Below the pieces are notes generated by a model. That model was not told where the DNA came from, made no database searches, and was given only the letters and a program-made list of their open reading frames with translations. A stretch of 64,000 nt of DNA, from positions 50,516,555 to 50,580,554 of the forward strand of contig NC_134878.1 of NCBI RefSeq assembly GCF_041734735.1. The letters run 5' to 3'. Numbering within the stretch: position 1 is the first letter of the stretch; each line of letters begins with the position of its first letter. A program made the translations under genes and the position numbers. This document shows positions 45,501 to 56,639 of this stretch, in pieces. Source of the stretch: Babylonia areolata (lineage: Eukaryota > Mollusca > Gastropoda > Neogastropoda > Buccinidae).

Positions 45501-48500
45501 GATTCAATTTTGTACTGTTTTAGATGAGTGAGATCTGTTAATAGAAAATTATCTCCCTTACTAATAACTGGTTTTCTGCCGATAAGTATAACGTCCCATT
45601 AACAGGCACATTGAGAGATGTGTGTGTTTATGTAATTTCCATACTGAGCAAAAGAAAGTCCATTTTCAGAAAAAAAAATTGTAATTAACTGCTATTACTC
45701 AGTGTCTTAAATCCTAAGTTTTGTGCATAAAAAAGAAAAATGCAACAGTAATTTTTTGGTGAAAATATTTAAATATATTTTGTGCCCTTCCAAGAGATGC
45801 AATATCATTATGATTAGAATGTATATATATAAAGAACTGAACATTTGGTATGTTTGTGCCAAATTTGGTATCAACTGACAAACTATTTCCAGAGAAAATG
45901 ACAATGTTAAACTTAAAGTTTACCACGGATACACAGGCATACAGACACACACACACACATAGACAACTGAGCACCAGGTTATTACGTAGACTCACATTGT
46001 TTACACAAGTGAGTCAAAAATGTCAAAAAGGATAGACAAACTGAAAAATCAGAACATATTTTTACATTCCAGGAGCCTTCCATCTCTACAACTGACAAAT
46101 CATTTCAATTCCATAAGCAAATCCACATATGATGATCCAAACCAGTCAAAATTCCATGTTAAAAAAAACCTGTTAATCAGGACTGCTCAAGTAATTACCA
46201 CTGATGAGGAACTGGCTGTCTGTGTGGAGAATCAGATTCTGAACCCCTCTTTGCTTGGCCTGTTGCACAGCTACCTCTGCAGCCTGCAATGAATTCACAC
46301 ATCACAGCATGCATTGTACACTGTCGTGGTGCTGACTGTAAACAGGCAAAGTCCTTCTTCTCTGGTTGATGAGCTGTCTGCTGTGACTTTTCTGCAATAT
46401 TTACAGACTTCCTGTTTTGTTTATATTTTGTTTTTCCAAATATCTAAGTATGTATATGTATGCACGTGCACCTGTATCTATGTAAGTGTGTTTATAAATA
46501 CTTTCAACAATAGTTATATTGAAAGAAAAATATTTGACAATGACAACAACAAATGATACAGATACATCACAACAGAATGACGTGTGAACAAAAAAAGACC
46601 CATATGATACACAAAAGCTACATGCTACAGAGAAAACGATTACTCAAAATACTGAACCTTATCATGCAAATACACTTGTGTGAATACAGCTGAAGATTTA
46701 TGTTCTTCTTCATCTCCCTTTTCTATGTTAACTGGATTCCACCAAGTCTGTCAGTTAAATGTCAAAGCCTGCGTTTGGGCAAAGCTTGGGCAAATAATTT
46801 TCCCATCCATTCTGCAATGTTGTCAGTCCATCTTTTTTTTTCTTTTTCTTTTTTTTTTTGTCTTCCCTCCATCTCCCTCCCTCAACAGATTCCTGGGGGT
46901 TTGTTACAGCAAAGCCACTAGATCTTGTTACGTGGCTATACAAATGTAGTTTTCTCTTTTTAACTGATGTCAGGAGATCTTCATATGGTGCAGTGTACTG
47001 CTTGATGATTTGGCACCCTTGTTCATATGTGATGTGATCACTGTATCTGACAGTCAGTGTCTTGCAATAGCACCTAAGTTCCATGGCTTGAATTCTTTCT
47101 AAATCTGCCAAGAGAGTCCATGTCTTGCATGCATACAGGGAGATGGAGAGGAATCTTCTTCTTCTATTGCGTTTGTGGGCGGCAACTCCCACATTCACTC
47201 GTATGTTCACGAGTGGGCTTTTACGTGAATGACTGTTTTTACCCCACACTGTAGGCAGCCATACTCGACTTTCGGGGATATGCATGCTGGGTATGTTCTT
47301 GTTTCCACAACCCACCGAACGCTGACATGAGTTATGGGATCTTTGACGTGTGTGTTTGATCTTCTGCTTGCATATACACACGAAGGGGGTTCAGGCACTA
47401 AGCAGGTGTGCACATACATTGACCTGGGAGATCGGAAAAATCTCCATCCTTTACCCACCAGGTGCCATCACCAAGATTCAAACCCAGGACCCTCAGATTT
47501 AAAGTCCAACGTTTTAACCACTAGACTATTGCGCCAGTCAAGGACAGGAGTCTGATCTTGTTTCAAGGAAATGTTGTCCTTCCATACAGGTTTCAGGCTA
47601 CATACTATTTTGCAAACTGGAAAAGACAATTACAATATGTACATATGATTAGAATATGTACTTATTCAACAAGTTCAAGTACCAGTTCCAGAGGCTTTGT
47701 TTTCACCCCCCCTCACCCTCCACCATTCCCCCATGCACCCATCCACACTCCACATGTTCATCATGCACAGTGACACACAATCATTTGTCACACAAGCATG
47801 CACACTAGCACACAAACCATACATACACATTCACACCAATACATTTATAGAAAGCAAGCATGAGGAGAGAGACAGACAGACAGAGGGAAAGAGAGAGAAA
47901 AAAATCTGAAGTGCTGCTTACGTGGATTTCTGCTCTATTATTTGTCTGTCTTCCAGTTAATCGTTCACTTTTGTTACTGAAAGAAAAACGAAAAAGAAAT
48001 CAACCAAAAATCACAAGGATGCAGGTAAAACCACATAAAGCTGAAGATATATCTGTACAGACAGGCAGATATATCAGATGAAAACAATAAGATAGATAAG
48101 CAGGCATAAATTGATAAATGGGTGAATCAGAATGCAACATAAACAAAGATGAATAAAAACCTTTTTTAGTCAGTCTTTATGCATGTATACCATATTCGGA
48201 TCATGGGTACATAAAATGTTACACATACAGTAATATGTCTCTTTTTTCAGTGATGCATGAGGACTTATATGTCTGAGTTCTTGAGAAAAAAAAAAAAAAA
48301 AAAAAAAGAGAGAGAGAGAGAGAGAGAAACAAAACTAGTCAAGAAAACATAGTGCTCTGTAGTAAATTGTACTGTCACTAGTGTCAGATATCTGATCTCT
48401 TGGAATCTGAAGGAGCTAACCCATAAGGCTTTTCAACAATGTGCATGAAGAGCATTGTCTTAACAGGATCTAAAATTTAAAAAAAAAGAATTTAAAAAAA

Positions 48501-51500
48501 AAAAAGAAAAAGCAAAAAGAAAGAAAACATACTCTCAAACAGATTAATCATGTGCTGCTGGAGCCCCGCATTTACATTAGGAAACTTTGAGAGAGTCCAT
48601 TTTGACTTGTCCATTACAAACAAAGCATGTAACAATCTGAACACAATGATCTGATCTCAACACATGAACACTCATTGTAGAGAGGACCTCCACTTAATCT
48701 GCTCTACCAATGAAAGCAAAATCTAATCTGAAACTGCTGAAATCATGGTAGTGGGAAAATGGGAGGGCAGGCGTTGTGCCACTAATGCTATCCAGACACG
48801 GGCAGCATGCAGGGTCTGATTCTTGGGTCACCCACACTCCAGCAAGGCCAACAGTCCCGCCGGTGCACATATTTTGCCACGTTTTGTAATTTTTTTCTCA
48901 CGGTATCCTGTCAAAATCTAACAGTATTCTTCTATTTGGTGTCAATGGAAAGAGCAAACTATTCACTAACTGTTTTTGATATATCTAAATTATCATTTCA
49001 AGTGCTTAATGGAGAGTCAACAGTGCTGCCCCTTCTCTTTACTGACATTATTTCTGGCACAGGAAATACCAGCTGCGCAGCAGGAAAACCCACTGGCTGG
49101 TTTCTTTGTTCCGAGGTTGCCGTGGTCACCAATTACCACAGCATTCAAACCGAAGTCCACAATTTAGTCCAAGTCATCGTCAAACTTAGTCAAAGCTAAT
49201 CATAGAACTTAGTTCCCTCAGAACATACACCAGAAAGGTGTAGGTTTTGGGGTGGTTTTTTTTTTAGCTGTCCCATCATCTGCTTCGTTTCAGTGGCACT
49301 ACTTCCATGCTGCTCATTCCAAGTCACCCATACACATCCACATCCGCAGTCCCTGCGTCAGTAGTCCACAGAAGGCCACAAACCGTGTCGGAAATTTTTC
49401 CATGCAGCAGGGAAGATTCTGACTGACTGGGACAGGCTGCAGGTATGTCTACTGGGACAGGAAAACTTGTATGCTAGTACTGGCAGGCCAGGTGGCTGAA
49501 TGTTAATGTCCTCAGAACTGCTGAATTAAAAAGTCAAAAACAAAAAAAAAAGGGGGGGAAAGCAACCCATACTCACTAGGGATCACGGGGGCCCCAGTAA
49601 ACACCAATGCCAGCCCTGGCTGTGGCATAGCCATTATCAAAGGAGGCCCCGTCTGTGTACACCACCTTTCCTTCATGGTCAGGGAAAGGAATACCTGTTG
49701 GAGACAAATCAACAACAACAAAAATCAAACAATTTTTAAAACAATAAAATAATGAGAGTGGTGGGAAGAGAGGAAGGGCTGAATGAGTGAAGGAAAAAAT
49801 GAAGGCAATAATAAACCATGTATGCTTTTTTTTTTCTTTTCTTTTTATAATTGAGACACACAAAGAAAGGAGGGAAAAGAGAAAGGAGGTGAAGGAGTGA
49901 AAGAAAAGACGAAGGGAATGATATAATGCGAGGTGGTGTTTTTTTTTTTTGTTTTTTTATTATTGCTTTTGTTTCTCTTCAAATGCTTGAGCCACACAGA
50001 GAAAAGAGGGAAGAGTGGAAGGCAGTGAAACCATTAAAGAAAAGATGAAGGGAATGAAAAAAAAAAAATTAAATACATAGAATTGCTTGTATTGCTCCTT
50101 TCCTTTTATGTGGAGTGATGACTAGGTGGAAATGCATCCCCCTAGGAAGCCCCAGAATCAAGCGAGAGAACCTGAGCACACAGGATCAAATCCCACTCAC
50201 CAATATTTTCTCCCCCCTCCACTAGACCTTTGTGGTGGTCTGGATGCTCGTCATTTGGATGAGGTGATAAACTGAGAATCCAGTGTGTAGAATGCACTTT
50301 GAACATTTAAAAGAAACCACTACAACAAAATGGTTTTCCATGGCAAAATAGTGTTGAAAAATCCATTTTGATAATTACGGGTTGATAATTTGGGCAGGAA
50401 CTTCATACAGCCTAATACTGTCTTCATTTTACAGTCGTTACACTTCATTCAAGTTAAAAATGCAAACTCTTGTACATATAACCAAGCACAAATTTCAATA
50501 TACAAAGATTTTGTCATCCTCATTAGTCTTGTCAACCCAGATGGGGTTGTGGAGGCATCACTGATCTTCTTCTTCTTCTTCTGCGTTCACTCGTATGCAC
50601 ACGAGTGGGCTTTTACGTGTATGACCGTTTTTACCCCGCCATGTAGGCAGCCATACTCCGTTTTCAGGGGTGTGCATGCTGGGTATGTTCTTGTTTCCAT
50701 AACCCACCGAACGCTGACATGGATTACAGGATCTTTAACGTGCGTATTTGATCTTCTGCTTGCATATACACACGAAGGGGGTTCAGACACTAGCAGGTCT
50801 GCACATATGTTGACCTGGTAGATCGTAAAAATCTCCACCCTTTACCCACCAGGCGCCGTCACCGTGATTCGAACCCGGGACCCTCAGATTGACAGTCCAA
50901 CGCTTTAACCACTCAGCTATTGCGCCCGTCGGCATCACTGATGACTCTCTGATAATCTCCTGCGATCTATTTTGGTCGTGGGCTGCTGTCTGTGACTCGG
51001 CCAAGACAGGCCTGTCCACTCCCCGATGTTATCTTCCCACCTTTTCTTCTTTCTGCCTCTACGCCTTCCTCCTGGCACTGTGCCTTACAGGATGGTTTTT
51101 GCCAGGCCTCGTCACATGTCCATACCACATTTTTCTTTTCTTCACAGTGCTAAGCAGGCTGTCATGTGCCCCAAAGGCTGTAGCTATTCTGTTTCTGACC
51201 TCACAATTGGTCTCTTTAAGAGATGTTCAGAATTTCACCTCATCTCAAGGGCTTCAATGCGTCTCTGGAGGTCAGCAGTGAAGATCCAGGATTTTTTTTT
51301 AACACAATCTTCAATCTTAAAGTCACAGGGAACATGTCCATAGTACCACTATAACTACTCATCCTCATGGACAGTGAATTTCAGAATCTGATAGTGATAC
51401 AAACAACATTGAGCTCACCTGTGAATCCACAGTCTGTGCATCCAGATGGATCCAGCTTCATTTTCTTGTATTTGTTGGCAGTGTCGTTTCCTCCAGTAGT

Positions 51501-52202
51501 ACCACCACGAGCACCCCCAGAACTCCCTAAAGGTGTGAAGTCGCTATACGACCTTTTCAGCCTATCTCGTGCGCCACCATTTTTGGACTGAGCACCACCT
51601 CCACTTGAAAATGTTGGTGCTGCAGATCCCTGAGCTTCTGTGTGCAAAGAAGCAGCCAGCTGGTCAATTTGTGGACTGAGACTGTCCACGCCTTTTAGCA
51701 ACTGCTCGGCAGAAGAACGCAATACCTTTGCAGTTGCCCGCAACATGGTCAGAGTCTCTTCTGCAGCAGACTGGTTGCTGTGACCTTTGGCCTGGCGCGC
51801 TGAACTGGATGGGGCAGTGTGGAGGTCCTGCTCTTCATCTGATGAGTCATTCATGGAGGGGCTGTCGGATGGAAACCTGTAGTCTGGAGAGTCAGAAGAT
51901 GATTCATCTGGTGCAACAGAAACAGCAAACAATCAACTCACTGTTTGTGACACTGCATTTTGTGCTGAGATGAGAAAGCCTCATTTGCAAAGAAACAACG
52001 GAAAGCTGATATTATAAGACTGGAAAAAGAAGCTTCTAAATTGTTGTTGTTGTTGTTGTTGTTTTCCTTTCTTTACTCATATCACTTTGTAGAGTCCTAC
52101 ATAAAACAATGTGTTTTAGAACATTAAATTGAAGTACCAAAATCTTATTCAAACTTTTCATCATTTTCAATCAATCTTTTTTTATTCTTGAAAATATGTG
52201 GC

Positions 52203-52235
<33 letters not shown>

Positions 52236-52600
52236 TTATGTGTGTGTGTGTGGTATGTTTATGCATGTGTTCGCTCTTTTTAAACCATTCTTACACTGAA
52301 GCACACCACTCACTGCTGAAACTACAACAACAACAGTTTCTTCCCAGGCACCGTCAGAGACTGGACCAGCCTCCCTCCAGAAGTTGCCATCTCCCATCCT
52401 TGGTACTTCTGTCTTACAGGTGATGACCACCCTTACAATTACACAAAGATCCAACCTTTTTCCTCTCCTAACTCCAAGTGACAGTAATGCTTGATAGTCC
52501 AAATTTGAACAATAAGAAGAGAGACTTCTTCATTAAAAAACAAACACAAAAACAAGCACAACCAAAATACCTAATCAAGTGATAATGATTACACATTATA

Positions 52601-52658
<58 letters not shown>

Positions 52659-54548
52659 CTAAATATCTCCCAAAGCTTAATGTTTTTTTCATTGTACATA
52701 GTACAATTGCCCCAGATTCATAGTTTTATCAAGACTTGAGAAGAAAAGATATTATCTGCTAGATATATATACAGAAATATTTCTAGATTTTCAGTGATAC
52801 ATAACATCAATAACTTAAGACACCAGTCAGCCAGCAACTGAACAACAAATCTTTTTTCTTCTTTTATCTTTCAAAGGATCTGATATAAAATTATATATAT
52901 ATAAATTACTTCTTATTTTATCATCTAAGAACCATCCTCATCCCCTTTTCCCCAATAACTTTCAATATTCTAAAGACCCACAGCATAATTCCTAGATGCT
53001 CAGAGATCTTCCAAGACCCCTAGAACATGTAAACCTAATAATAATATGCTGTGCACTGATTTTTAAATTCACATTTTATTTACTGATTAATATTCCCAGC
53101 TGACATAATCAAAATTCAGTTCCAAATATTTCTGTTTGTACATTCATGGTTTTGTCCCTGGGGATTATGCAGTTCATGATGACATGAGTAAAATGTTTTC
53201 TTCTGTTAAGTGTTATATTTTGATTTTTGTTTGTTTTTTGCTTTGTTAGCAATGAATTACATACCACTAAAAACGTATACATTGTCATCAGCCTCTACCC
53301 CACGCACAAAGATCTTGGCTTCTGCTTCAGTTGCAAATTTCTTGAACCTTGCATTTGGATAACTTTTCACCTGTGCCTGACAGGTAGGCCTGAAAAAAAG
53401 GCATCACACACAAGAGCACAAAATGTATATTATATTCTTACACACACTTACATCTGATCAAGATTCAATCAAATCTTTAACTTGATCAAAATCTCCAGAA
53501 TGGGAAAAAGTTACTGGGCACTGTACAGTGTTCCATGTAGTTTTGTGTGTTTGCATCCATACATCTACAAACACAACTTGTGTGTTTAAAACATTTAATA
53601 ATCAAAACTAACACAGGGAAACTAGTCAGCACATTCTCCTCATCTGAATCACTCCATTGCATCCACATCCACATTGCCATGGACAATATCCAGAACAAGT
53701 TTTAATAAAAAATTCTTTCTGTACAAATCGTAAACATTTCACTCAATTGACTTGAGAGTTGAGGGAGAAAAAGAAGATGCTGCTCTTCTCTTTGTTGATT
53801 TTCCCATGATAGTCTTCATTTCCTTTTTGTCACACATATGAAATAATAACCTTTCTTTCTTTTTTCTTTTTTTTTTTAAACAAGAAAGATTTCGCATATC
53901 TATCAAGTCCTACCAAGCACAATGTGAGTTTTGACTTTGTCCACTCTTGTCAATTCAGCAATAATGCTGAGGATTCACTCCATTCCCTGATTCAGACACA
54001 TGTAAACAACTGGCGCACGGACATATAGTGATACCTCACAGTATTGCCATTGATTTGTAAACAAGAACATGTGTGTGCATCCTTCTTGTTAAGATTCCAT
54101 GGTCAAAGAGATACCAAACCATGTGTATGTAAAGCTGTGAGCACTATACAAATTACAGAATCACTCTAATTTGTCTAAAAAGAAAAAGCCACACTCTGAT
54201 CTGATGACTAAGCCCAATCATAATCTTGCTCGAGATTAATAAATAAATAATTTTAAATGTATATATATAAAACATAAACTTTATAGTTTGTCTTTGATAT
54301 TTACTAATTTAAAATACTTATAATCAAAACTGTGAGCAAGTGGGAAAAAAGGCCTTGACATTATAATAAGTATCAAGACAGTATGAAAGTTTTCTTTTTG
54401 CCTATACCGGTCTTTCATTTAGCAACGCGAATTTGAAGAAAACTTGGTTTATAAAGATTATCTGATCGTACACGAAATGCACTATTACACACCAGTCTTT
54501 GTAAACACCAGGAACACGGCCGCTTCTAACAGCGTAGTAAAATGGCAT
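42585..54548 (-). CDS. RNASEH1: Ribonuclease H1
   Basis: Eight exons read on the - strand: 54548-54493, 53389-53265, 51907-51419, 49694-49577, 47976-47922, 46283-46199, 43712-43588 and 42668-42585 (TAA). They give 378 codons with all phases closed. Residues 1-50 are the hybrid-binding domain (FYYAVRSGRVPGVYKDW, ARFKKFATEAEAKIFV). Residues 62-223 are a Ser/Gly-rich linker. Residues 224-378 are the catalytic domain, with the four acidic metal ligands D238 (VVYTDGAS), E279 (NNRAEIH), D303 (LHTDSQF) and D367 (GNEAADRLAN) and the loop His H357. The enzyme cuts RNA in RNA:DNA hybrids in nucleus and mitochondria. The exon 2 donor at 53264 (GTATGT) is chosen over one at 53280 because only it keeps frame. 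The protein is longer than the human form (286) because of the linker. Confidence 0.95.
43060..43265. repeat. Candidate interspersed repeat in RNASEH1 intron 7
   Basis: A GC-rich, CpG-bearing island in AT-rich intron (ACTTCCGGGAGGTTATCGGC, TAGCTACTTTAGTTTTCTCC, GTTAGCACAGGACAGGAATG). Its contrast in composition and compact size suggest a short transposed element, but the ends show no clear inverted or direct repeats. Confidence 0.35.
45700..46020 (-). repeat. tRNA-derived SINE, copy B
   Basis: The reverse complement matches copy A at 2505-2935: GACTCACTTGTGTAAACAA, CCGTGGTAAACTTTAAGTTT, and GTTGATACCAAATTTGGCAC near the 3' side. Lies in RNASEH1 intron 6, between exons 6 and 7. Confidence 0.65.
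46755..47155 (-). repeat. RTE-like LINE ORF2 C-terminal fragment
   Basis: On the - strand it reads LYACKTWTLLADLERIQAME, then LRCYCKTLTVRYSDHITYEQ and LLTSVKKRKLHLYSHVTRSS. This is the conserved region after RT in RTE-like ORF2 proteins, here worn and ending in a poly-Lys run from a homopolymer. A SINE abuts it on the 5' side. Lies in RNASEH1 intron 5. Confidence 0.8.
47165..47540 (-). repeat. tRNA-derived SINE (copy 1 of a second family)
   Basis: The - strand has an A box near TAGTGGTTAAAACGTTGGAC and a B box GGTTTGAATCTTGG. The body CCCTTCGTGTGTATATGCAAG and the region ACCCACCGAACGCTGACATG in the + reading are shared with 50566-50930. No clear target duplication is seen. Confidence 0.85.
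47977..49576 (-). other. RNASEH1 intron 4 (gene-free)
   Basis: Contains a poly-A/GA run at 48283-48328 and A-rich stretches near 48480-48520. The part at 49260-49500 is GC-richer and unclassified. No coding sequence is supported on either strand. Confidence 0.5.
50100..50375 (+). repeat. SINE, worn copy in RNASEH1 intron
   Basis: A B-box-like GGATCAAATCCC near 50183 is followed by GAGGTGATAAACTGAGAATC, ACATTTAAAAGAAACCACTA and GGCAAAATAGTGTTGAAAAA. These parallel the central domain of the 32120-32425 copy. Confidence 0.7.
50566..50930 (-). repeat. tRNA-derived SINE with perfect 12-bp target duplication
   Basis: 365 bp. The - strand starts with GGGCGCAATAGCTGAGTGG (A box) and GGTTCGAATC (B box). 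It is flanked by GGCATCACTGAT at 50554-50565 and 50931-50942. Similar to 47165-47540. It is inserted into the 3' tail of an older LINE fragment inside RNASEH1 intron 3. Confidence 0.93.
50943..51300 (-). repeat. RTE-like LINE ORF2 3' fragment, split by the SINE
   Basis: Reading on the - strand shows the C-terminal ORF2 part (MWYGHVTRPGKNHP-like, then RRKKRWEDN-like and GLSWPSHRQQPTTK). It continues across the SINE into about 50520-50553. Degraded by small indels. The same LINE type as 46755-47155. Confidence 0.65.
52200..52260 (+). repeat. (GT)n microsatellite
   Basis: GT repeat in RNASEH1 intron 2. Confidence 0.95.
52606..52653. repeat. (TA)n microsatellite
   Basis: About 46 bases of alternating T and A in RNASEH1 intron 2, able to extrude as a cruciform. 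Confidence 0.95.
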
Positions 54549-54734
54549 GGTACGTTTACGCTAGTCCCTTCGTGTAGTCCGTGAGAAGGGTGAAAAAACT
54601 TCGGCGTGACATTTTTCACTTTCGATAGTTGACCGGATGTAAACTGTGTGACCTCTTCTTTAGGTTAAACTCCATAATTAGCTTTCAGAACCAAGTAGTA
54701 ACATTTTCCCTGTTTATGTTGAATGCAACCTATT
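54549..54734 (-). promoter_or_regulatory. RNASEH1: RNASEH1 5' leader and proximal promoter region
   Basis: Upstream of the ATG, CpG-bearing sequence with no TATA box contains the upstream ORF (54612-54556) and gives way to SINE/LINE sequence at about 54735. The promoter is therefore short or TE-bordered; this is inference. Confidence 0.4.
54556..54612 (-). promoter_or_regulatory. RNASEH1: Upstream ORF in the RNASEH1 leader
   Basis: An ATG at 54612 opens 18 codons (MSRRSFFTLLTDYTKGLA) and stops 7 bases before the main ATG, in another frame. It would be met first by scanning ribosomes. Human RNASEH1 also has an upstream ORF that tunes its isoforms, which is established knowledge. Function here is inferred. 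Confidence 0.5.
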
Positions 54735-54840
54735 AGTATCAGTATCAGTATCAGTAGCTCAAGAAGGCGTCGCTGCGTTCCGACAAATCGATACACACTA
54801 CATATATGCAACCTAATAAATGGGCACAGGTGTCGGGGTT
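54735..54840 (+). repeat. SINE 5' fragment
   Basis: A TATCAG trinucleotide-like run (three to four TCAGTA repeats) is followed by AGCTCAAGAAGGCGTCGCTG and AAATCGATACACACTACAT. It looks like the 5' part of the family whose distal part is at 36540-36665. The assignment is tentative. Confidence 0.4.
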
Positions 54841-54984
54841 TGTGGACAAGGAGGCCATGCTTTAATTTGTCAGAGAACGATGCACTGGAGAAGTTATTTA
54901 CTAGCATATCCTCCTTATGCAGGTATAGCTCTTTCTAGCACTAGTTTTTGGTTCCCTCTATAGCTCTCAATTTATCTGTCTGAA

Positions 54985-55830
54985 CGTCCGCCTGCTTATA
55001 TGGATGACAGAAAACAAACTGAAACTAACGATGATAAGACTGAAGCCCTCAGACTCCTTCTTCCCGGCACCAGTAGAGTGCCACTTCCCTGCCTTCCACT
55101 GTCGCAGTCGATCTCGGAAACTCTTCTATCTCATCCTCTGATCATGTCCGTGACCTTGGCATTTTCCTTGATGAAGATTATCTTTTCATGCAGTATCACA
55201 TCAGCAAAACCTGTCAAGCAACCTGCTTTGAACTGAACTCAGACGAATCAGCTCCATACACTACTACCTCACATTCCGGCGACGCAACCAAAACACTAGT
55301 TAATTCATGCATACTCTCCAGATTAGACAATTGCAACTCTCTTCTCATCGGTTGTCCGCAAACACTCCGGCCTCAGACTGGAGCACTACAGCAGGTATAA
55401 AATTCCGCCGCCAACTTACTATTAGATTCGGCGCACACCCTGCACACCCCTTCAAAACTGAAGAGTTGCACTCAGGGTTACCCACAGAGCAATTTGAAGA
55501 ATCAAATACAAAGCCGCCTGTCTCTGCTACAATGTCATGTCTGGAACTGCACCCCGATATCTCTCTGACATCTTTCAAATCTATGATGTACCCTCCCGCC
55601 GTTCTCTTCGCTCTGCTGCTGATGATAGTACCTTCCGTGTCCCAAAATACGAAGGAAAAAAGAAGAGGAAGAAGAAGAAGAAAAAAAAGCACAGTGGTCG
55701 CGCCTTTTCATCATCTGCTGCTCAAATATGGAACTCTTTGCCTCACGTCCGTCACAGCCCCCCACTGCCTTCCTTTAAATCTAATCTCAAGACTATTCTT
55801 TTCCGGCAGCATTTCCTCTAGACCCTCTCA
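54985..55830 (+). repeat. L2/CR1-like LINE ORF2 fragment, degraded
   Basis: Pieces in several frames: VRDLGIF-like and ILSRLDNCNSLLIG, GTAPRYLSDIFQIYDVPSR, RSLRSAADDSTFRVPK, AQIWNSLPHVRHSPPLPSFK and LKTILFRQHFL. They lie in the normal order of the ORF2 C-terminal half. Several indels and a purine-rich simple repeat (55655-55690) interrupt it. Similar in kind to 20430-21155. Confidence 0.85.
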
Positions 55831-56460
55831 GTCTCAGTCATACATGAAAGTAGTTAGCTGATTGTGTAGGTGTATTTGTTTCGCTGTAATGTTGTAATGC
55901 GTGTGCGTCGAATGTACTTGATGTACCGTATATGGATGGATGCACACATGTATGTATGTATGTATGTATGTATTGTACCTACGAATTCGTATGCGCATAT
56001 ACATATGTTAATTTATTGTGCATAAATGTCCAATTATTGCTGGTTATTATGATTATTATTCATTATTATTATCATTATTATTATTCTGTGTCTCAGTGTC
56101 AGTGCGATTTGTGGTGGTGGGGCGGGGTTTGATTGCGGAGGGAGGACTTTTTGTTCAGACTGTGGTGTTTGCATATTTTTTCGGTCTGTTTGCTCTCGTG
56201 TGTGCTTTCCTTTACCCTCTTCCAGAAGGGGTGGTGGTGGAAGGTGGAATAATCGGGAAGGGGAGTTGGTTGTAGTGATGCCGGGGCATGTGTTCTGCCG
56301 GAATGTGTTTCAGTTTATCTTTTTTCTTTTGTTTAAAACATGATACTTTTTTATTTTTCCCCCACAGGGCGAGGGCTGGCTGAAAGCCAAGCACGGTCCT
56401 TGCTTATTTATTACCCTCGTAAAAGAAAGAAAAAAAAAAGAGGGGTAGTACCTCTAGAGG
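55831..56460 (+). other. LINE 3' tail and unclassified spacer
   Basis: Contains an (ATGT)n run at 55950-55972 and an ATT-rich tail at 56040-56085, typical of the 3' end of the preceding LINE. The rest is unremarkable. Confidence 0.45.
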
Positions 56461-56480
56461 GGGGGGGGGGGGGGGGGGGG
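56460..56480 (+). repeat. Poly-G run of about 21
   Basis: An uninterrupted run of G just before the GC-rich LINE 5' fragment. Confidence 0.9.
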
Positions 56481-56639
56481 GCTTGTCACGCACTTCCGGG
56501 AGTGGTTCGTCCTCTATTGGTCCCCATCGGCACCCAGCTCTCACCTATGGGTCCTAGAAGCTGCTAGCATGCGGCAGCGCCCGATCCTCGGGCAACGACT
56601 TTGACAGGCTGGCTAAACTAGGTGAGGGTAGCCGACGGG

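Noticed and set aside
48807-49199. 130-codon plus-strand ORF inside RNASEH1
   Set aside because: No domain and no splice context; it lies in an intron of the opposite-strand gene.
52236-52502. Minus-strand frame as a missing RNASEH1 exon
   Set aside because: The eight exons already join with closed phases and cover the whole protein. This piece resembles repeat sequence.
53275-53280. GTATAC as the RNASEH1 exon 2 donor
   Set aside because: Using it puts exon 3 out of frame and hits a stop. The GTATGT at 53264 restores frame and is a better donor.
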